Of a DNA stretch of 64,000 nucleotides, positions 17,616-26,191 are shown one piece after another (positions within the stretch are counted from its first letter, which is position 1; the number at the start of each line of letters is the position of its first letter). The DNA lies in assembly GCF_013450155.1 (NCBI RefSeq), contig NZ_JACCKD010000001.1:620001-684000 (forward strand), given 5' to 3'. A program made the translations under genes and the position numbers. Origin of the DNA: Haloechinothrix aidingensis (GTDB lineage Bacteria > Actinomycetota > Actinomycetes > Mycobacteriales > Pseudonocardiaceae). The notes below the pieces were generated by a model. It saw only the letters and a list, made by a program, of their open reading frames with translations, did no database searches and was not told where the DNA came from.

Positions 17616-17972
17616 ATGAACGTCACCGTGCACGGCGACTCCCCAGTTCCGCCGTTCGAGCAAGTGCGCGCACAACTGGCGCAGCAGATCAACGACGGCA
17701 CGTTGCCCGTCGGCACCAAGCTGCCCACGGTGCGGGCGCTGGCTGCGGAGCTGGGCATCGCAGCCAACACCGCCGCCCGCGCTTACCGCGAGCTGGAGTC
17801 CGCCGGAATGATCGACACGCGGGGACGGTCGGGCACGTTCGTCTCTTCCAGCGGCGACCGCAGCAGGCTCCAGGCCGCCGAGCACGCCGCGGAGTACGCC
17901 CGCGCCGTCGACGGTCTCGGTATCGACCGGGAGGAAGCCCTGGCGATCGTCCGGGCCGCGCTCGACGTGTGA
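17616..17972 (+). CDS. GntR family transcriptional regulator (YtrA/YhcF type)
   Basis: 118 residues: a winged helix-turn-helix (PPFEQVRAQLAQQINDGTLPVGTKLPTVRALAAELGIAANTAARAYREL followed by GMIDTRGRSGTFV, residues about 12-82) and only a short C-terminal helix for dimerisation. This minimal architecture is that of YtrA-like GntR regulators, which usually control ABC transporters. No ABC genes adjoin it here. It is divergent from the type VII operon across a 186-base gap and convergent with the VOC gene, with only three bases between the stops. Confidence 0.88.
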   Translation: MNVTVHGDSPVPPFEQVRAQLAQQINDGTLPVGTKLPTVRALAAELGIAANTAARAYRELESAGMIDTRGRSGTFVSSSGDRSRLQAAEHAAEYARAVDGLGIDREEALAIVRAALDV

Positions 17973-17975
17973 CGC

Positions 17976-18362
17976 TCAGCCGGCCTCCATCGCCGCGCGA
18001 TGCTCCTCGCTGAGCTCGATGATCTGCACGTAGTTACCGTCCGGGTCGATTGCGGTGGCGAACAGGCTGCCGTCGCGATCCTCCAGCCCGGCCAGCCAGG
18101 TCGTGCCCGCGGCGTCAAGGCGCTCGACGACCGCGCGAGCGTCGGCCACCTCGAAGTTGAGCAGTACCCGGCCGGGCTCGGGATTGCTGTCGCCGATGTC
18201 CTCCCGGCTGTCGATCAGGACGTAGAAGCCACCGAACCCGAGCACGGCGTACTTGTCCTGGTCTGCGTCGACGTCGGGCTCCAGCGCCTGGACGTACCAG
18301 GCACGGAGCTTGTCGGGGTTGGTGCTGGCCAGCAGGATGCTGGTGAGCGTGTTCGCCGCCAT
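17976..18362 (-). CDS. VOC (glyoxalase/bleomycin-resistance) family protein
   Basis: 128 residues forming one VOC unit of two beta-alpha-beta-beta-beta modules: SILLASTNPDKLRAWYVQAL at the start and ATAIDPDGNYVQIIEL at the end, the latter with the usual metal-binding glutamate. VOC proteins bind metals and catalyse varied small-molecule steps or sequester drugs. It is the last gene of a run on the minus strand, 57 bases after the SRPBCC gene, so it may share function with the Tm-1-like pair upstream. Confidence 0.85.
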   Translation of the reverse strand: MAANTLTSILLASTNPDKLRAWYVQALEPDVDADQDKYAVLGFGGFYVLIDSREDIGDSNPEPGRVLLNFEVADARAVVERLDAAGTTWLAGLEDRDGSLFATAIDPDGNYVQIIELSEEHRAAMEAG

Positions 18363-18419
18363 GAAGGGCCTCCCTGGTTGAGGATTGTCACCAGTACAGA
18401 CCGCTCCGGTGGCACGAAC

Positions 18420-18890
18420 TCATCGGTGCAGCCCGGTCTGGTGCTCACCGGCCCCGAACTTCTCGGCGAGCGAGGTGATGCCGGTCGCGAACACGCCGTT
18501 CGCGAAGGTCTCGGCGAGCTCGGCCTCGTCGGCGGCATCGGCGTCGAAGTGGCACCACCACTCCACGAACGCCTCACCTGTCGCGGTGACCGGCGCGACC
18601 CGGATCGTCGCGCGGTAGCTACGGATCGGGAACGGGCTTTCCAGGATGTCGTAGGTATAGCCGCGTTCGGTGTCGTCCAGCCGCACCAGCCGCTCGCGCA
18701 CGGTGTTCCCGTCGGTCAGCGCCAGCTTGCGCACCGCACCGATCTCGGCGGCTCGCGGTCCCGGCTCGATCTCGCTGCCCGCGATGGCCGGATGCCAGGA
18801 GGGCAGGCCGTCGAAGTCGCGCACGACGCCCCAGACGGCGTCGGCATCGGCGGGAACGATTCCACTGGCATAGGCTTTCGGCATCGGCAC
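18420..18890 (-). CDS. SRPBCC family (START-like) protein
   Basis: 156 residues of the polyketide cyclase/dehydrase SRPBCC type: an opening strand with PADADAVWGVVRDFDGLPSWHPAIAGSEIE, GAVRKLALTDGNTVRERLVRLDDTERGYTYDILESPFP in the middle, and a long C-terminal helix (LAETFANGVFATGITSLAEKFG). These folds hold hydrophobic ligands. It starts only three bases after the end of the TIM-barrel gene, so it is clearly in the same operon as the Tm-1-like genes. Confidence 0.85.
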   Translation of the reverse strand: MPMPKAYASGIVPADADAVWGVVRDFDGLPSWHPAIAGSEIEPGPRAAEIGAVRKLALTDGNTVRERLVRLDDTERGYTYDILESPFPIRSYRATIRVAPVTATGEAFVEWWCHFDADAADEAELAETFANGVFATGITSLAEKFGAGEHQTGLHR

Positions 18891-18893
18891 TCC

Positions 18894-19736
18894 TCAGTTC
18901 TCCGGCTCTGTCCGCAGCTGCTTGAACGACCGTGTCTGTTCGGTAAGGGCCTGCTCGACGGGCAGGCGTTCCATGCTGCTCGCGCCGTAGAAGCCGTGGC
19001 AGTATTTGGTACGCGCAAGCACGTAGGCGGCATCGTCCGGCATGGCGATGGGGCCGCCGTGGCACAGCACCAGCACGTCCTCACGCACCTCCCGGGCAGC
19101 GGCCGCCCACTCGTCGATGAGCGCGACGCAGTCGTCCAGACCCTTAGCGGTCTCCGCGCCGATGGTTCCGCTCGTGGTCAGTCCCATGTGGCACACCAGC
19201 ATGTCGGCGCCCGCACGCGTCATCGCGCGCGCATCCTCGGCGGAGAACACGTACGGGGTGGTGAACATGCCTGCCTCGCGTGCCGCGGAGATCATGTCCA
19301 CTTCGGCCTGGTAGCCCATCCCGGTCTCTTCGAGGTTGGCGCGGAACGTCCCGTCGATCAGCCCGACCGTGGGGAAGTTCTGCACACCGGAGAAGCCCAG
19401 CCGCGCCAGCTCGCCGAGGAAGCGGTCGGTGTCCAGGAAGGGGTCGGTGGCGTTGACCCCGGCCAGCACGGGCGTGTGGCGCACGACCGGCAATACCTCC
19501 GGGGCCATCTCCACGACGATGTCGTTGGCGTTACCGAATGCGAGCAACCCGGCAAGGGATCCGCGGCCCGCCATCCGGAACCGCCCGGAGTTGTAGATGA
19601 CGATCAGGTCGATCCCGCCTGCTTCCTCGCACTTGGCGGACAGGCCGGTCCCCGCGCCACCGCCCACGATGGTCTCGCCCCGCGCGGCCATGGCCGAGAA
19701 TCGGGATATCAGCTCGTCCCTCGGCACCCGTGGCAC
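18894..19736 (-). CDS. PEP-hydrolase-like TIM-barrel protein (C-terminal half of Tm-1)
   Basis: 280 residues of the phosphoenolpyruvate hydrolase-like/TIM-barrel signal transduction family (PF09370 type): [46 protein letters not shown], then [23 protein letters not shown] and [16 protein letters not shown]. This family forms the C-terminal half of tomato Tm-1. Here it is a separate gene, beginning one base after the stop of the gene for the N-terminal half. The enzymatic reaction is not established for the family. Confidence 0.85.
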   Translation of the reverse strand: MPRVPRDELISRFSAMAARGETIVGGGAGTGLSAKCEEAGGIDLIVIYNSGRFRMAGRGSLAGLLAFGNANDIVVEMAPEVLPVVRHTPVLAGVNATDPFLDTDRFLGELARLGFSGVQNFPTVGLIDGTFRANLEETGMGYQAEVDMISAAREAGMFTTPYVFSAEDARAMTRAGADMLVCHMGLTTSGTIGAETAKGLDDCVALIDEWAAAAREVREDVLVLCHGGPIAMPDDAAYVLARTKYCHGFYGASSMERLPVEQALTEQTRSFKQLRTEPEN

Positions 19737-19737
19737 G

Positions 19738-20946
19738 TCAGCTCCCCTCTCGCGGCGCGTCGCCGATCTCGTCGAATACGGCCACCAGTTCGGCGGCGAA
19801 CTCCGGGTCGTTGATGTGGTGCGGTGACCGCAGTACGCGGCGGTCGGTGGTCTGCTCGACCTCGCGCTCCAGGGTGCTGAACAGCACCTCGTCGGCGCGC
19901 GGATCGTGGAACGGCTGACCCGGACTGTCCAGAGCGGAGACCCCGCCTTCCGGGAGCAGGAAGCGCACCGGCCCGTCGCAGGCGTTGAGCTTGCCCGCGA
20001 TGAACGACGCGATCCGCTCGCATTCCTCCGCCGTGGTGCGCATGAGCGTGATCTGCGGGTTGTGCGGGTACAGGTTCCGGTCGGAGTAGCGCTGGGGCAC
20101 GGTGTCCGGCGCGCCGAAGTTCACCATGTCGAGGGCGCCGCAGGAACCGACGTACGGCACCCGTGTCCTGGCGATCGCGTCCAGGCGGTCCTCACCGGCA
20201 CTGAGCACGCCGCCCGCGATGAGGTCGCACACCTCGGTGGTGCTGATATCCAGCACGCCGGTGACCAGCCGGTCGTCGACGAGCTTCTCCATGGCCTTGC
20301 CGCCGGTACCGGTGGCGTGGAAGACGAGGCAGTCGAACCGGTCCTCGAGCCGCTCGGTCACCGCGTTCACGCACGGCGTCGTCACCCCGAACATCGTCAG
20401 CCCGAGCGCGGGCCGGTCGTCGCTGACCGGAACCGGGTGCGCGCAGGCGCCGGCGAGGGCGTGCGCGGCGTTGCCGAGCACCCGGCGCGAGATGCGGTTC
20501 AGGCCCGCGACGTCGGTGACCGAGTGCACCATGGTGATGTCGCTGCCCTCGACGTAGCGGGACGTGTCCCCGGAAGCCACGGTGGAGACCATCACCTTCG
20601 GGACACCGACGGGCAGTGCCCGCATGGCGGGTGTGATCAGCGCGGTACCACCGGATCCGCCGAGCCCGATGACCCCGTCGACGTCCCCGCGACCGGCGAG
20701 GTACCGGCCGAACGCGACGGTCATGGCCGCGACGGCGCTGCCACGGTCGCCGGTGAACACCGCCTCTGCGCCGTCGGGGTGGCAGGCGGCGACCTCGGCA
20801 GCGGGCACGTCCGCCTCGGAACGTCCCCCGGTCGGGGCGAGGTCCACGGTGCGGGCCGCTACTCCCGCCGCGGTGATCAGCTCCGCGACGTAGGAGAGCT
20901 CGGTGCCTTTGGTGTCGAACGTCCCGACCACGTAGGCGTACCCCAC
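19738..20946 (-). CDS. Tm-1-like ATP-binding protein (UPF0261)
   Basis: 402 residues from GTG 20946, with AGGAGG just upstream; the frame continues to 20994 without homology. Family signatures are [22 protein letters not shown] at the start, [35 protein letters not shown] (ATP-binding glycine loop), [23 protein letters not shown] and [19 protein letters not shown]. The known homologue is the N-terminal domain of tomato Tm-1, which binds ATP. Together with the next gene it reconstitutes the plant two-domain protein. First gene of a four-gene operon (TIM-barrel, SRPBCC, VOC). Confidence 0.88.
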   Translation of the reverse strand: MGYAYVVGTFDTKGTELSYVAELITAAGVAARTVDLAPTGGRSEADVPAAEVAACHPDGAEAVFTGDRGSAVAAMTVAFGRYLAGRGDVDGVIGLGGSGGTALITPAMRALPVGVPKVMVSTVASGDTSRYVEGSDITMVHSVTDVAGLNRISRRVLGNAAHALAGACAHPVPVSDDRPALGLTMFGVTTPCVNAVTERLEDRFDCLVFHATGTGGKAMEKLVDDRLVTGVLDISTTEVCDLIAGGVLSAGEDRLDAIARTRVPYVGSCGALDMVNFGAPDTVPQRYSDRNLYPHNPQITLMRTTAEECERIASFIAGKLNACDGPVRFLLPEGGVSALDSPGQPFHDPRADEVLFSTLEREVEQTTDRRVLRSPHHINDPEFAAELVAVFDEIGDAPREGS

Positions 20947-21159
20947 ATCGCCTCCTGCGCGCCGTATCTCGACCGTGCGGCGCCATCCCATCACGGAACG
21001 CCACGCGGGCGCATCCCCTTCGGTAACGAGACCGCTCGTGATTCCCGATGCCGCGCCTCGCTCACCGGGCGTGTGCGGGCCAGGTCCGCGTTTGCGAGAC
21101 TGCAGGAGTCATCGCTCGTTCGGTCCGTGCACCTCGACCGGGATGGAAGGACACTGCCA

Positions 21160-21429
21160 GTGGGAATCATCGGTTGGATCGTTCTGGGACTGATCGCGGG
21201 AGCCATCGCGAAGATGCTCATGCCGGGCAAGGACCCTGGCGGGTGCATCATCACGATCCTGCTGGGCATCGGGGGCGCGATGCTCGGCGGATGGATCGGC
21301 CAGGCGGCGTTCGACGTCGGTCTCGGGACGTTCTTCGACATCCGTACCTGGGGGCTGGCAATCGCGGGTTCCCTGGCCATCCTGGGTGTGTACCGCTTGC
21401 TGATCGGGTCCCGCAGCCGCTACGAGTAG
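21160..21429 (+). CDS. GlsB/YeaQ/YmgE-type small membrane protein (transglycosylase-associated)
   Basis: 89 residues from GTG 21160 with GGAAGGA at 21145-21151. Three hydrophobic segments carry the family pattern IGWIVLGLIAGAIAKMLMPGKDPGG, then IITILLGIGGAMLGGWIG and GLAIAGSLAILGVYRLL. This small stress-related family sits in the cytoplasmic membrane; its molecular role is poorly defined. It stands alone between the Tm-1-like operon (divergent) and a long non-coding stretch. Confidence 0.9.
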   Translation: MGIIGWIVLGLIAGAIAKMLMPGKDPGGCIITILLGIGGAMLGGWIGQAAFDVGLGTFFDIRTWGLAIAGSLAILGVYRLLIGSRSRYE

Positions 21430-21498
21430 CCCCGGGCGAGGGGCATCACCGGCTCCGGACGGGACCTCGAGAGGCCATGCGGCCGGTGACACGCCGAA

Positions 21499-21523
21499 CG
21501 CCCCGGCCGGAGTCGCCGGGGCG
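21499..21523 (+). terminator. Hairpin downstream of the GlsB-like gene
   Basis: CGCCCCGG and CCGGGGCG make an 8-bp stem with a 9-base loop, 70 bases after the stop at 21429. No U-tract follows. Confidence 0.5.
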
Positions 21524-22011
21524 AGATCCCGCCGCAGGCGAGGGACACGGGAAGGACGGATGGGGGACGTGACGTCGGGTTCCGGTGGTGCACGCCCGGC
21601 GAGAGGGTGGCGGCCGGTCGCCGTCGCGGCGCCGCTCGGCGCGGCCTGGCCCGCACCGACCGCGCTGATCGGCATCTACGCGACGGCAGCACCCACGGGC
21701 CAGGGGAGAGCCCAATGTAACGTTCGGCTCCCTCTATGGAACCGAGGTCACCTTGGGCTCCCGGCGAGAATCACCAGCTGGCCCTCGCCGGGCACCTCGT
21801 CGTGCCGTAGCGCGTCCCGGGCGGAGGGTCGTGACGCTGGCAGGGGCGGTCGGCGTCCGGTTCTTCGGGGTCCTCGTGGCGGGATCGTAATGCTCTGTCA
21901 TCGGTAGGATGCACGCGCAAGGGGCAGAATCATCTGCCGTGCGCGAAGTTTCCGCGCGAGGGGACGGTGTCGCAGTCGCGTGCCCGCTCGGGCCGCCTAG
22001 GATGCCTGCTT
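21524..22011. other. 488-base stretch without a convincing gene
   Basis: Open frames exist (for example plus strand 21560-21907), but their translations lack any family signature, and the distal part is arginine/cysteine-rich as expected of non-coding high-GC DNA. A short PTALIGIYATAAP-like stretch near 21650-21700 could be decayed coding sequence. The end contains the promoter of the methyltransferase gene. I see no RNA gene here. Confidence 0.4.
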
Positions 22012-22668
22012 GTGACTGAGCCCGGCTTCGTGCGGCGCACGCGGTGGTCCTATGACACTGCCGCCGATGACTACGCTGAGTGGATCCGTGACGAATTGGC
22101 GGTCAAGCCGTTGGACCGCGCTGTGCTCGGTGGGTTCGCCGAGCTCGTGCAGACCGTGGGCGGACCGGTGGCCGACGTCGGGTGTGGCCCGGAACGTGTG
22201 ACCGCACATCTGGACAGTCTTGGCCTGTCGGTGTTCGGCATGGATCTGTCGCCGGGGATGATCGCTGTGGCGCGAAGGAGATACCCGGCACTGCGCTTCG
22301 ACGAAGGATCGATGCTGACTCTGGATCACGAAGACGGTGCGCTCGGTGGCATCGTGGCCTGGTACTCGATCATTCATCTCCCGGACGAGTGCCTGCCGGG
22401 CGTCTTCGCCGAGTTCCGTCGAGTCTTGGCTCCCGGCGGCTACGTCCAGCTCGCGTTCCAGGTGGGCGACGAGATCAAACATCGAACCGAGGCCGCGGGC
22501 CACGAGATCTCGCTCGACTTCTACCGACGGCGGCCGGAGCACGTCGCCGAACTTCTGAGCCGGGCCGGGTTGACCGTCCGGGCTCGACTTCTGCGCGAGC
22601 CCGATGACGACGGAGACTTCCCCGAAGAGACACCACAGGGATTCGTGCTGGCCAGGAAACCGGTCTAG
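22012..22668 (+). CDS. Class I SAM-dependent methyltransferase (UbiE/Methyltransf_11 type)
   Basis: 218 residues from GTG 22012, opening VRRTRWSYDTAADDYAEWI, the typical start of this group. Motif I is VADVGCGPERVTAHLDSLGL with the acidic FGMDLSPGMIAVARRRYP behind it, and motif IV is LGGIVAWYSIIHLPDE; the tail GGYVQLAFQVGDEIKHRTE is standard. Motif I has PER where most members have TGR/PGR. It is a stand-alone gene; the substrate is unknown. The frame is open back to 21967. Confidence 0.85.
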   Translation: MTEPGFVRRTRWSYDTAADDYAEWIRDELAVKPLDRAVLGGFAELVQTVGGPVADVGCGPERVTAHLDSLGLSVFGMDLSPGMIAVARRRYPALRFDEGSMLTLDHEDGALGGIVAWYSIIHLPDECLPGVFAEFRRVLAPGGYVQLAFQVGDEIKHRTEAAGHEISLDFYRRRPEHVAELLSRAGLTVRARLLREPDDDGDFPEETPQGFVLARKPV

Positions 22669-22740
22669 ACGTACTCGGGCCGTGAGGCCGGTAGCGGCGG
22701 TGTGTGTTCACGTAGGGAGAGCGTTCGTTCGGGGGCGCGG

Positions 22741-22995
22741 CTACCGGTGGCCGCCGACGTCCACCTGCCCCGGCTCACGAGTACCGCCCGGCTGCTGCTC
22801 AGGGACCTCGGCAGCGGGCTGATGTGCCTGCTCGGATCCCGCCGCGGGTGGCTGCTCGTCGGCGTGCACGAGCGTGCCGCAGAAGCAACGCAGCACGACG
22901 CAGGGGTCGGCTGTGCCGCCCCATGCGATGCGCACGATGCGCCGCGTTCCCAGCAGCATCCGGTTGCGGCAGGTAGGGCAGTAGGGAGCGAACAT
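22741..22995 (-). CDS. Small zinc-ribbon-like protein
   Basis: 84 residues from ATG 22995, with GGAGGT at the right distance; an alternative ATG exists at 23076. The first half has YCPTCRNRMLLGTRRIVRI and VVLRCFCGTLVHAD, i.e. a CxxC plus CxC pattern that could bind one zinc ion. The second half is low-complexity (A/P/Q/E). It is divergent from the MocR gene, whose operator lies between them, and may be co-regulated. Function unknown. Confidence 0.6.
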   Translation of the reverse strand: MFAPYCPTCRNRMLLGTRRIVRIAWGGTADPCVVLRCFCGTLVHADEQPPAAGSEQAHQPAAEVPEQQPGGTREPGQVDVGGHR

Positions 22996-23068
22996 CGGTG
23001 GTGCACCTCCAAGGTCCCCCCACAGCATGACCACCATCGCTTGCCAGATCACGATCCAATCGATCATT

Positions 23069-23094
23069 ATTGGCATGTAAATTCACATACCAAT
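23069..23094. promoter_or_regulatory. Inverted repeat, probable MocR operator
   Basis: ATTGGCATGT (23069-23078) and ACATACCAAT (23085-23094) are inverted copies with one mismatch and a 6-base spacer. The site overlaps a possible -10 (CATTAT, 23065-23070, 18 bases after TTGCCA at 23041) and ends 14 bases before the MocR start. Its position in the divergent promoter suggests autoregulation and control of the zinc-ribbon gene. Confidence 0.6.
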
Positions 23095-23108
23095 TGGAGT
23101 TCCGTGTC

Positions 23109-24512
23109 ATGAACAGCGAGGAACTCAGCTCGGTACTGGCAGGCTGGACGGATGCCGACCACGGGACGCTGGCACAGCGACTCGCGCACGCCGTCCGGCG
23201 CCGTGTGCAGTCAGGGGTGCTGTCCGACGGCACGTTGCTGCCTGCCGAGCGGGCGATCGCGGCGGCCCTGGCGATCAGCCGCTCGACGGTGACAGCCGCG
23301 CTCGACGAGCTACGCGCCGAAGGTCTGGTGGAGTCGCGCCAGGGCAGCGGCACCAGGGTGTGCAACCGGTACGCCCCGGCCATCACCGGCACCAGGATCG
23401 CGGAGCACTTCTCCACCGCGCAGGGCATCGATCTGGCGGCGGGCAACCCGCTGGACGCGGCGCATCTACCCCCGCTGCAGGTCGATGTCGCCACCCTGCT
23501 TGCGGGCGGTGGGCCCGGTGTGCAACCGCTCGGGCTGCCGGCCCTGCGCGCCGCCCTGGCCGATCACGACAGCGAGCGGGGCAGGCCCACCACCCCGGAC
23601 CAGGTTCATGTCACCGCGGGCGGCCACCAGGCCGTATCGCTGGCCTTGGGAGCGGTAGCCACCCGGAACACGCCCGTGGTCGTCGAGGACACCAGCTATC
23701 CCGGGGTCTTCGACATCATCGACTCGCTCGGAGCCCGCCCGGTCCCTGTGCGTACCGACGGCGCGGGACTGGTTCCGGAGGAACTCGACCGCGCCCTCAC
23801 CGAGCACCGGCCGGTCGCGCTCTACACGCAGAACGGGCCGCACAACCCCACCGGATTCGTGCCGACGCCGGAGCGGCTGCGCGCGCTGGCGGCGGTGTGC
23901 GACCGGCACGAGACGACCGTCGTGGAGGATCGCGCGCTGGCCGAGCTCGCCTTCGCGGGGCCCATGCCCGTCGAGCTGGCCGACCTGTGTCGCCGTGCCA
24001 CGGTCGTCAGCGCGGGTTCGTTCAGCAAGGTCGCCTGGGGCGGGCTGCGCGTCGGGTGGTTGCGCGCCCCGGAGCCCTTCATCGAGCGGACCATGTACCT
24101 GCGGCTGGCGAACGATCTCGGCCCGTCCGTTCCCTCGCAGCTCCTCGTCATCCAGCTGCTCCCGCAGCTCGACGAGCTCGCCGCCCGGCGGCGCGCGGGC
24201 CTGAGCGAGAGCGTCGATCGGGCCGTGGAGTACCTGCGTACCGAGCTCCCGGACTGGACCGTCACCGAGCCGGCGGGCGGGTCGGTGCTGTGGGCCGCGC
24301 TGCCGGTGGCCGACACCGGTTCCTACGTCCCGCTGGCCGCCCGCCATGGGGTGCACGTCGCCCCGGGCAGCATCGCCGTGCCCTCCCGCGCCCCGAGCTC
24401 CCGGATCCGGATCTGCGTGGATCGTCCGTGGGACACCGTGCAGGACGGCATCCGGCGGCTCCGTCTCGCCTGGCGGGAGCTCGTCAGCACCGAGCAACGG
24501 GTGCTCGGCTGA
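23109..24512 (+). CDS. MocR/PdxR-type GntR regulator with aminotransferase domain
   Basis: 467 residues. An N-terminal GntR winged helix (LAQRLAHAVRRRVQSGVLSDGTLLPAERAIAAALAISRSTVTAALDELRAEGLVESRQGSGTRV, residues about 20-80) is fused to a fold-type I aminotransferase-like domain: VHVTAGGHQAVSLALGAVA, YTQNGPHNPTGFVPTPERLRALA and the PLP lysine region VVSAGSFSKVAWGGLRVGWL. These regulators sense PLP or PLP adducts with amines. GGAG at 23096-23099 precedes ATG 23109. An inverted repeat overlaps its promoter. The next gene downstream is an LHPP-like HAD phosphatase 101 bases away, possibly in the same regulon. Confidence 0.9.
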   Translation: MNSEELSSVLAGWTDADHGTLAQRLAHAVRRRVQSGVLSDGTLLPAERAIAAALAISRSTVTAALDELRAEGLVESRQGSGTRVCNRYAPAITGTRIAEHFSTAQGIDLAAGNPLDAAHLPPLQVDVATLLAGGGPGVQPLGLPALRAALADHDSERGRPTTPDQVHVTAGGHQAVSLALGAVATRNTPVVVEDTSYPGVFDIIDSLGARPVPVRTDGAGLVPEELDRALTEHRPVALYTQNGPHNPTGFVPTPERLRALAAVCDRHETTVVEDRALAELAFAGPMPVELADLCRRATVVSAGSFSKVAWGGLRVGWLRAPEPFIERTMYLRLANDLGPSVPSQLLVIQLLPQLDELAARRRAGLSESVDRAVEYLRTELPDWTVTEPAGGSVLWAALPVADTGSYVPLAARHGVHVAPGSIAVPSRAPSSRIRICVDRPWDTVQDGIRRLRLAWRELVSTEQRVLG

Positions 24513-24613
24513 GCCGTCCGCTCGGTCCGGTCGGTGTGCGGAGCCGGGCGCGAACGGGCACGCTGTCTGGGTAGGAACGGGTGTGAGCCAGCCGGTGGTG
24601 GAGGTGACCGGAC

Positions 24614-25396
24614 ATGTCCGCTGCAACGGTCCGCGCCGTACTGCTCGATATCGAAGGGACGGTGTACTCCGGGGACGGGCTCGTGCCCGGGGCCGCCGAG
24701 GCCCTGGCATGGCTGCGGGAGCGGGACATCCCGGTGCGGTTCGTGACCAACATCGACTCGCGGTCGCCTGCGACCATCGTGGACCAGCTCGTCGACTTCG
24801 GACTCGACGTCTCGGAGAGCGAGGTCTTCACACCGATCGCCGCGGCACGGGCCGCGCTCGACGGTGACCACCGGGCGAGGGTGTACCCGCTGGTCAACGT
24901 CGCCGTGCACGGGTTGCTGGGCGGGCTGGTGACGTCCCCTCCGTATACGCACGTCCTCGTCGGCGACTGCCGGGAGGTGCTCAGCTACGAGGCACTCGAC
25001 GAGGCGTTCCGCGCGGTGCGGGACGGGGCCGAGCTGGTCGCGCTGCAGCGGTCCCGGTACTACAAGCGCGCCGACGGTGACCACATCGACGCGGGCGCGA
25101 TCGTCGCCGCGCTCGAGCACGCCACCGGCACGCAGGCGCGGGTGCTGGGCAAACCGTCGACCGAGTTCTTCGCTCTCGCTGCGGCCTCCGCGGGCGTCGA
25201 CGTGAGCCAGTGCCTCGTCCTCGGCGACGACGCACTCAGCGATGTCGCCGGGGGCCGCGCCGCCGGTGCGCGGTCCGTGCAGGTGCGCACGGGTAAGTTC
25301 GCCGACCAGCACGCAGACGGAGTGGTCGACTCCACGGGGGAGTTCATCGACTCGATCGCCCAGCTCCCCGGTCTGATCGGCGGCCTCCACGGGTGA
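24614..25396 (+). CDS. HAD-IIA family phosphatase, LHPP/HDHD2-like
   Basis: 260 residues. Motif I is LLDIEGTVYSGDGLVPGA: nucleophile D12, with glutamate at +2 where most HADs have aspartate (LHPP has serine there). Then FVTNIDSRSP (motif II), the cap region VALQRSRYYKRADGDHID, VLGKPS with the motif III lysine and CLVLGDDALSDVAGGRAAG (motif IV). The RYYKR-DG cap and overall order match vertebrate LHPP/HDHD2 rather than NagD. Relatives dephosphorylate pyrophosphate-type compounds; pyridoxal phosphatase also belongs to HAD-IIA. Whether E14 changes activity is unknown. It follows the MocR gene on the same strand. Confidence 0.85.
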   Translation: MSAATVRAVLLDIEGTVYSGDGLVPGAAEALAWLRERDIPVRFVTNIDSRSPATIVDQLVDFGLDVSESEVFTPIAAARAALDGDHRARVYPLVNVAVHGLLGGLVTSPPYTHVLVGDCREVLSYEALDEAFRAVRDGAELVALQRSRYYKRADGDHIDAGAIVAALEHATGTQARVLGKPSTEFFALAAASAGVDVSQCLVLGDDALSDVAGGRAAGARSVQVRTGKFADQHADGVVDSTGEFIDSIAQLPGLIGGLHG

Positions 25397-25437
25397 CCCG
25401 CCGTGCCGCACCATCGTGGGCGTCATTCAGCACACGC

Positions 25438-26187
25438 CTACATGCCGAGGAGGCGGCGTAGTTCGCGGGCCTGGCGGCGGGAGACCTCGACCTTGCTGTG
25501 CTGGTGGTCGTTCATCACCAGCACGAGGGCGCCCTTGAAGTCGGGCACGAGCTCCTTGATGTGGTCCAGGTTGACCAGGTACGAACGGTGCGCCCGGAAG
25601 AAGTGCCCGCGGAGCCTGCGTTCGAGTTCGTTGAGCGAGAGGCTCACCAGCACGCGTTCCTGCGCGAGCTGCAGGTACGAGTAACCGCGTGCCGCGCTGG
25701 CGTAGACGATCGACGACTGGTCGATCAGTACGGTCCGGTCGCCACGCTGCACCGGGATGCGCCCCAGCGCGTCGCCCTGCCAGCCGCCACCGGTAGCGGG
25801 TTGCTGCGGCTCGCTCTCGTCCGGGGCGCCGGACAGGGCGCGTTCCAGTGCCCTGCCGAGGCGTTCCGCGTCGAAGGGTTTGACCAGGTAGTCGACAGCT
25901 TCCAGGTCGAACGCCTCGACGGCGTGGTCCGGGTAGGCGGTGGTAAAGATGATCTTCGGTCGGTGTGTCGCCTCGCGTAGCGCCGCCGCGACCTCGAGGC
26001 CGGTTCCGCCCGGCATCCGCACGTCCAGCAGCACCACGTCGTAGTGCAGCGAGCGCAGCAGCGTCAGCGCCTCCTCGGCGTTGGTTGCCTCGCCCACGAC
26101 CTGGACGTGCTCGAAGGTGTCCAGCAGGTACCGCAACTCGGCCCGTGCGGGAGCCTCGTCGTCGACGATGAGACAGCGAGCGCGCAT
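25438..26187 (-). CDS. LytTR-family response regulator
   Basis: 249 residues: receiver domain (phosphoacceptor D55 in VVLLDVRMPG, acidic pocket CLIVDDEAPAR at residues 5-15, lysine about 103 in DYLVKPFD) and a C-terminal LytTR DNA-binding domain (residues about 150-249) with FFRAHRSYLVNLDHIKEL and GALVLVMNDHQHSKVEVSRRQARELRRLLGM. It starts five bases after the stop of the sensor kinase gene. LytTR systems of the BtsSR/YpdAB type often control carboxylate transporters, which fits the symporter genes upstream. Confidence 0.9.
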   Translation of the reverse strand: MRARCLIVDDEAPARAELRYLLDTFEHVQVVGEATNAEEALTLLRSLHYDVVLLDVRMPGGTGLEVAAALREATHRPKIIFTTAYPDHAVEAFDLEAVDYLVKPFDAERLGRALERALSGAPDESEPQQPATGGGWQGDALGRIPVQRGDRTVLIDQSSIVYASAARGYSYLQLAQERVLVSLSLNELERRLRGHFFRAHRSYLVNLDHIKELVPDFKGALVLVMNDHQHSKVEVSRRQARELRRLLGM

Positions 26188-26191
26188 CGGC

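Noticed and set aside
18000-19814. 604-codon open frame on the plus strand
   Set aside because: Covers VOC, SRPBCC and TIM-barrel genes in antisense; no motif, and the minus-strand genes have full family signatures.
23466-25426. Minus-strand long frames opposite the MocR and HAD genes
   Set aside because: Both plus-strand genes have complete catalytic or DNA-binding motifs; the opposite frames have none.
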